This document shows positions 5,283 through 5,817 of a stretch of DNA of 5,817 bases, piece by piece (the stretch's first letter is position 1; each line of letters opens with the position of its first letter). The translations under genes and the position numbers were made by a program. Source of the stretch: an uncultured Collinsella sp. (GTDB lineage: Bacteria > Actinomycetota > Coriobacteriia > Coriobacteriales > Coriobacteriaceae). The DNA lies in the NCBI GenBank assembly GCA_900555955.1, contig USNA01000071.1, positions 1 through 5,817 of the forward strand, in the 5' to 3' direction. The notes under the pieces are model-generated. The model searched no databases, had not been told where the DNA came from, and saw only the letters and a program-made list of their open reading frames with translations.

Positions 5283-5816
5283 CTAAGAACGCTTACGGCT
5301 CGCCATGGTGCCTGCGGCGATAGCGGCTGTTCCCGCAAGGACGGTTGCCACGATGGCCGCACCCGAGGTGTCGCCGGTTGCCGCGAGCACGCCGGTAGTC
5401 TTGGCTTTCGTGGTTGAAGCCGCAACGGCCTTGGTCGGCTTTGAGCCCTCAGGCTTGGGGTTCTGCTTGGACTCCGCGGGCTTGCTTTCTGCGGGCTTGG
5501 TCTCGTCGGGCTTGGGGTCTTCCGGCTTGGCTACCTCGGGAGGTGCGATGGTCGTACTTTTGGCGACTGCTTTGATATAGAGGGAGTCGACCGTGGCGTC
5601 GCCCGTGCCGATGGCTTGGCCTGCCTCGTAGATGCCGTCACGGAGCTTGCGATAGTCAATGACCTTGCCGCCTTCGGGCGTCTGGATGGCGGCGTTCTCA
5701 ATCTTGATGGTGCCGATTGTCTTGCCGTCAGCGCTCATGGCACGGGCAAAGATTGCCGCTGTATCTCCTTCGGCCGTTACCTTGCTGCGGATGATCGAGA
5801 TGACTGCGGGTGTGAC
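5283..5816 (-). CDS. LAxTG cell-wall-anchored surface protein, C-terminal part
   Basis: 3' end of a larger exported protein fixed to peptidoglycan by a sortase. Reading in the transcript direction from the window edge there is about 115 residues of an extracellular, probably beta-rich domain (VISIIRSKVTAEGD ... GKVIDYRKLRDGIYEAG ... SLYIKAVAKS). Then comes a Lys/Pro/Glu wall-spanning stretch, a Ala/Thr/Lys linker, the sorting motif LAATG (codons 5387-5373), a hydrophobic helix (AAIVATVLAGTAAIAAG) and the basic tail SRKRS. This order is the classical sortase substrate layout. LAxTG is the form typical of actinobacterial class E sortases. The frame stays open to the right edge with no ribosome binding site before the Met codon at 5738, so that Met is internal and the signal peptide lies outside. 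The ligand or role is unknown; adhesion is a common role for such proteins. Confidence 0.88.
   Translation of the reverse strand, partial: VTPAVISIIRSKVTAEGDTAAIFARAMSADGKTIGTIKIENAAIQTPEGGKVIDYRKLRDGIYEAGQAIGTGDATVDSLYIKAVAKSTTIAPPEVAKPEDPKPDETKPAESKPAESKQNPKPEGSKPTKAVAASTTKAKTTGVLAATGDTSGAAIVATVLAGTAAIAAGTMASRKRS
5436..5528 (-). repeat. Pentapeptide KPxxx wall-spanning repeat
   Basis: The encoded segment has a five-residue period: KPEDP, KPDET, KPAES, KPAES, then KQNP, KPEGS, KP. At DNA level the unit is a degenerate 15-mer sharing a GGGCTTG-like core on the + strand. Such Lys/Pro-rich stretches span the cell wall before a sortase signal and often vary in copy number between strains. Confidence 0.75.
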
Positions 5817-5817
5817 G

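Noticed and set aside
5305..5580. 91-codon + strand open frame opposite the surface-protein gene
   Set aside because: It is the antisense of the Lys/Pro repeat and sorting signal; the minus-strand reading has a complete and ordered sortase-substrate layout.

Overview
The window looks like a chromosomal segment of a high-GC Gram-positive gut bacterium. A Collinsella-like member of the Coriobacteriia (Actinomycetota) is my best guess. The reasons are the GC-rich codon choice, AGGGAGA/AAAGGA-type ribosome binding sites, an actinobacterial-style LAxTG sortase signal, and a mix of genes otherwise familiar from Firmicutes. This placement is inferred from style, not from a marker gene. No rRNA, tRNA, CRISPR array, insertion sequence or prophage gene is visible.

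Left part, + strand (1-2891): the 3' part of a Cof-type HAD-family phosphatase, whose start lies outside the window, runs almost directly into a LysR-family regulator gene. The regulator's ribosome binding site begins inside the HAD stop codon. A 155-bp gap follows, AT-rich in its middle, and then a gene for a short 'core' cobalamin-independent methionine synthase (MetE catalytic domain only, YxjG/YxjH type). The gap holds a perfect 8-bp inverted repeat with a 7-bp spacer (TGATATAG-N7-CTATATCA). It contains a LysR T-N11-A motif and resembles the MET-box recognised by streptococcal MtaR/MetR regulators. The LysR protein resembles that same MtaR/CmbR/CpsY branch. Regulator, operator and methionine gene thus form a plausible self-contained methionine control module, which is the most interesting point in the window.

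Middle (2892-4411): a 122-bp leader with a candidate -10 box and a bulged hairpin precedes a complete uracil permease gene (uraA, NCS2/NAT family). The gene ends at a strong hairpin terminator.

Right part, - strand (4410-5816): a small serine esterase of the alpha/beta-hydrolase fold converges on uraA, and its stop codon sits in the T-tract of the shared terminator. Upstream of it are a strong minus-strand terminator and the 3' end of a cell-wall-anchored surface protein. That protein has a lysine/proline pentapeptide wall-spanning stretch, an LAATG sorting motif, a hydrophobic helix and a basic tail, and it continues beyond the right edge.

Functionally the window is mainly ordinary housekeeping: methionine formation and its control, uracil uptake, a phosphatase, an esterase and a surface protein. 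Only the LysR-metE pair shows a clear sequence-level link.
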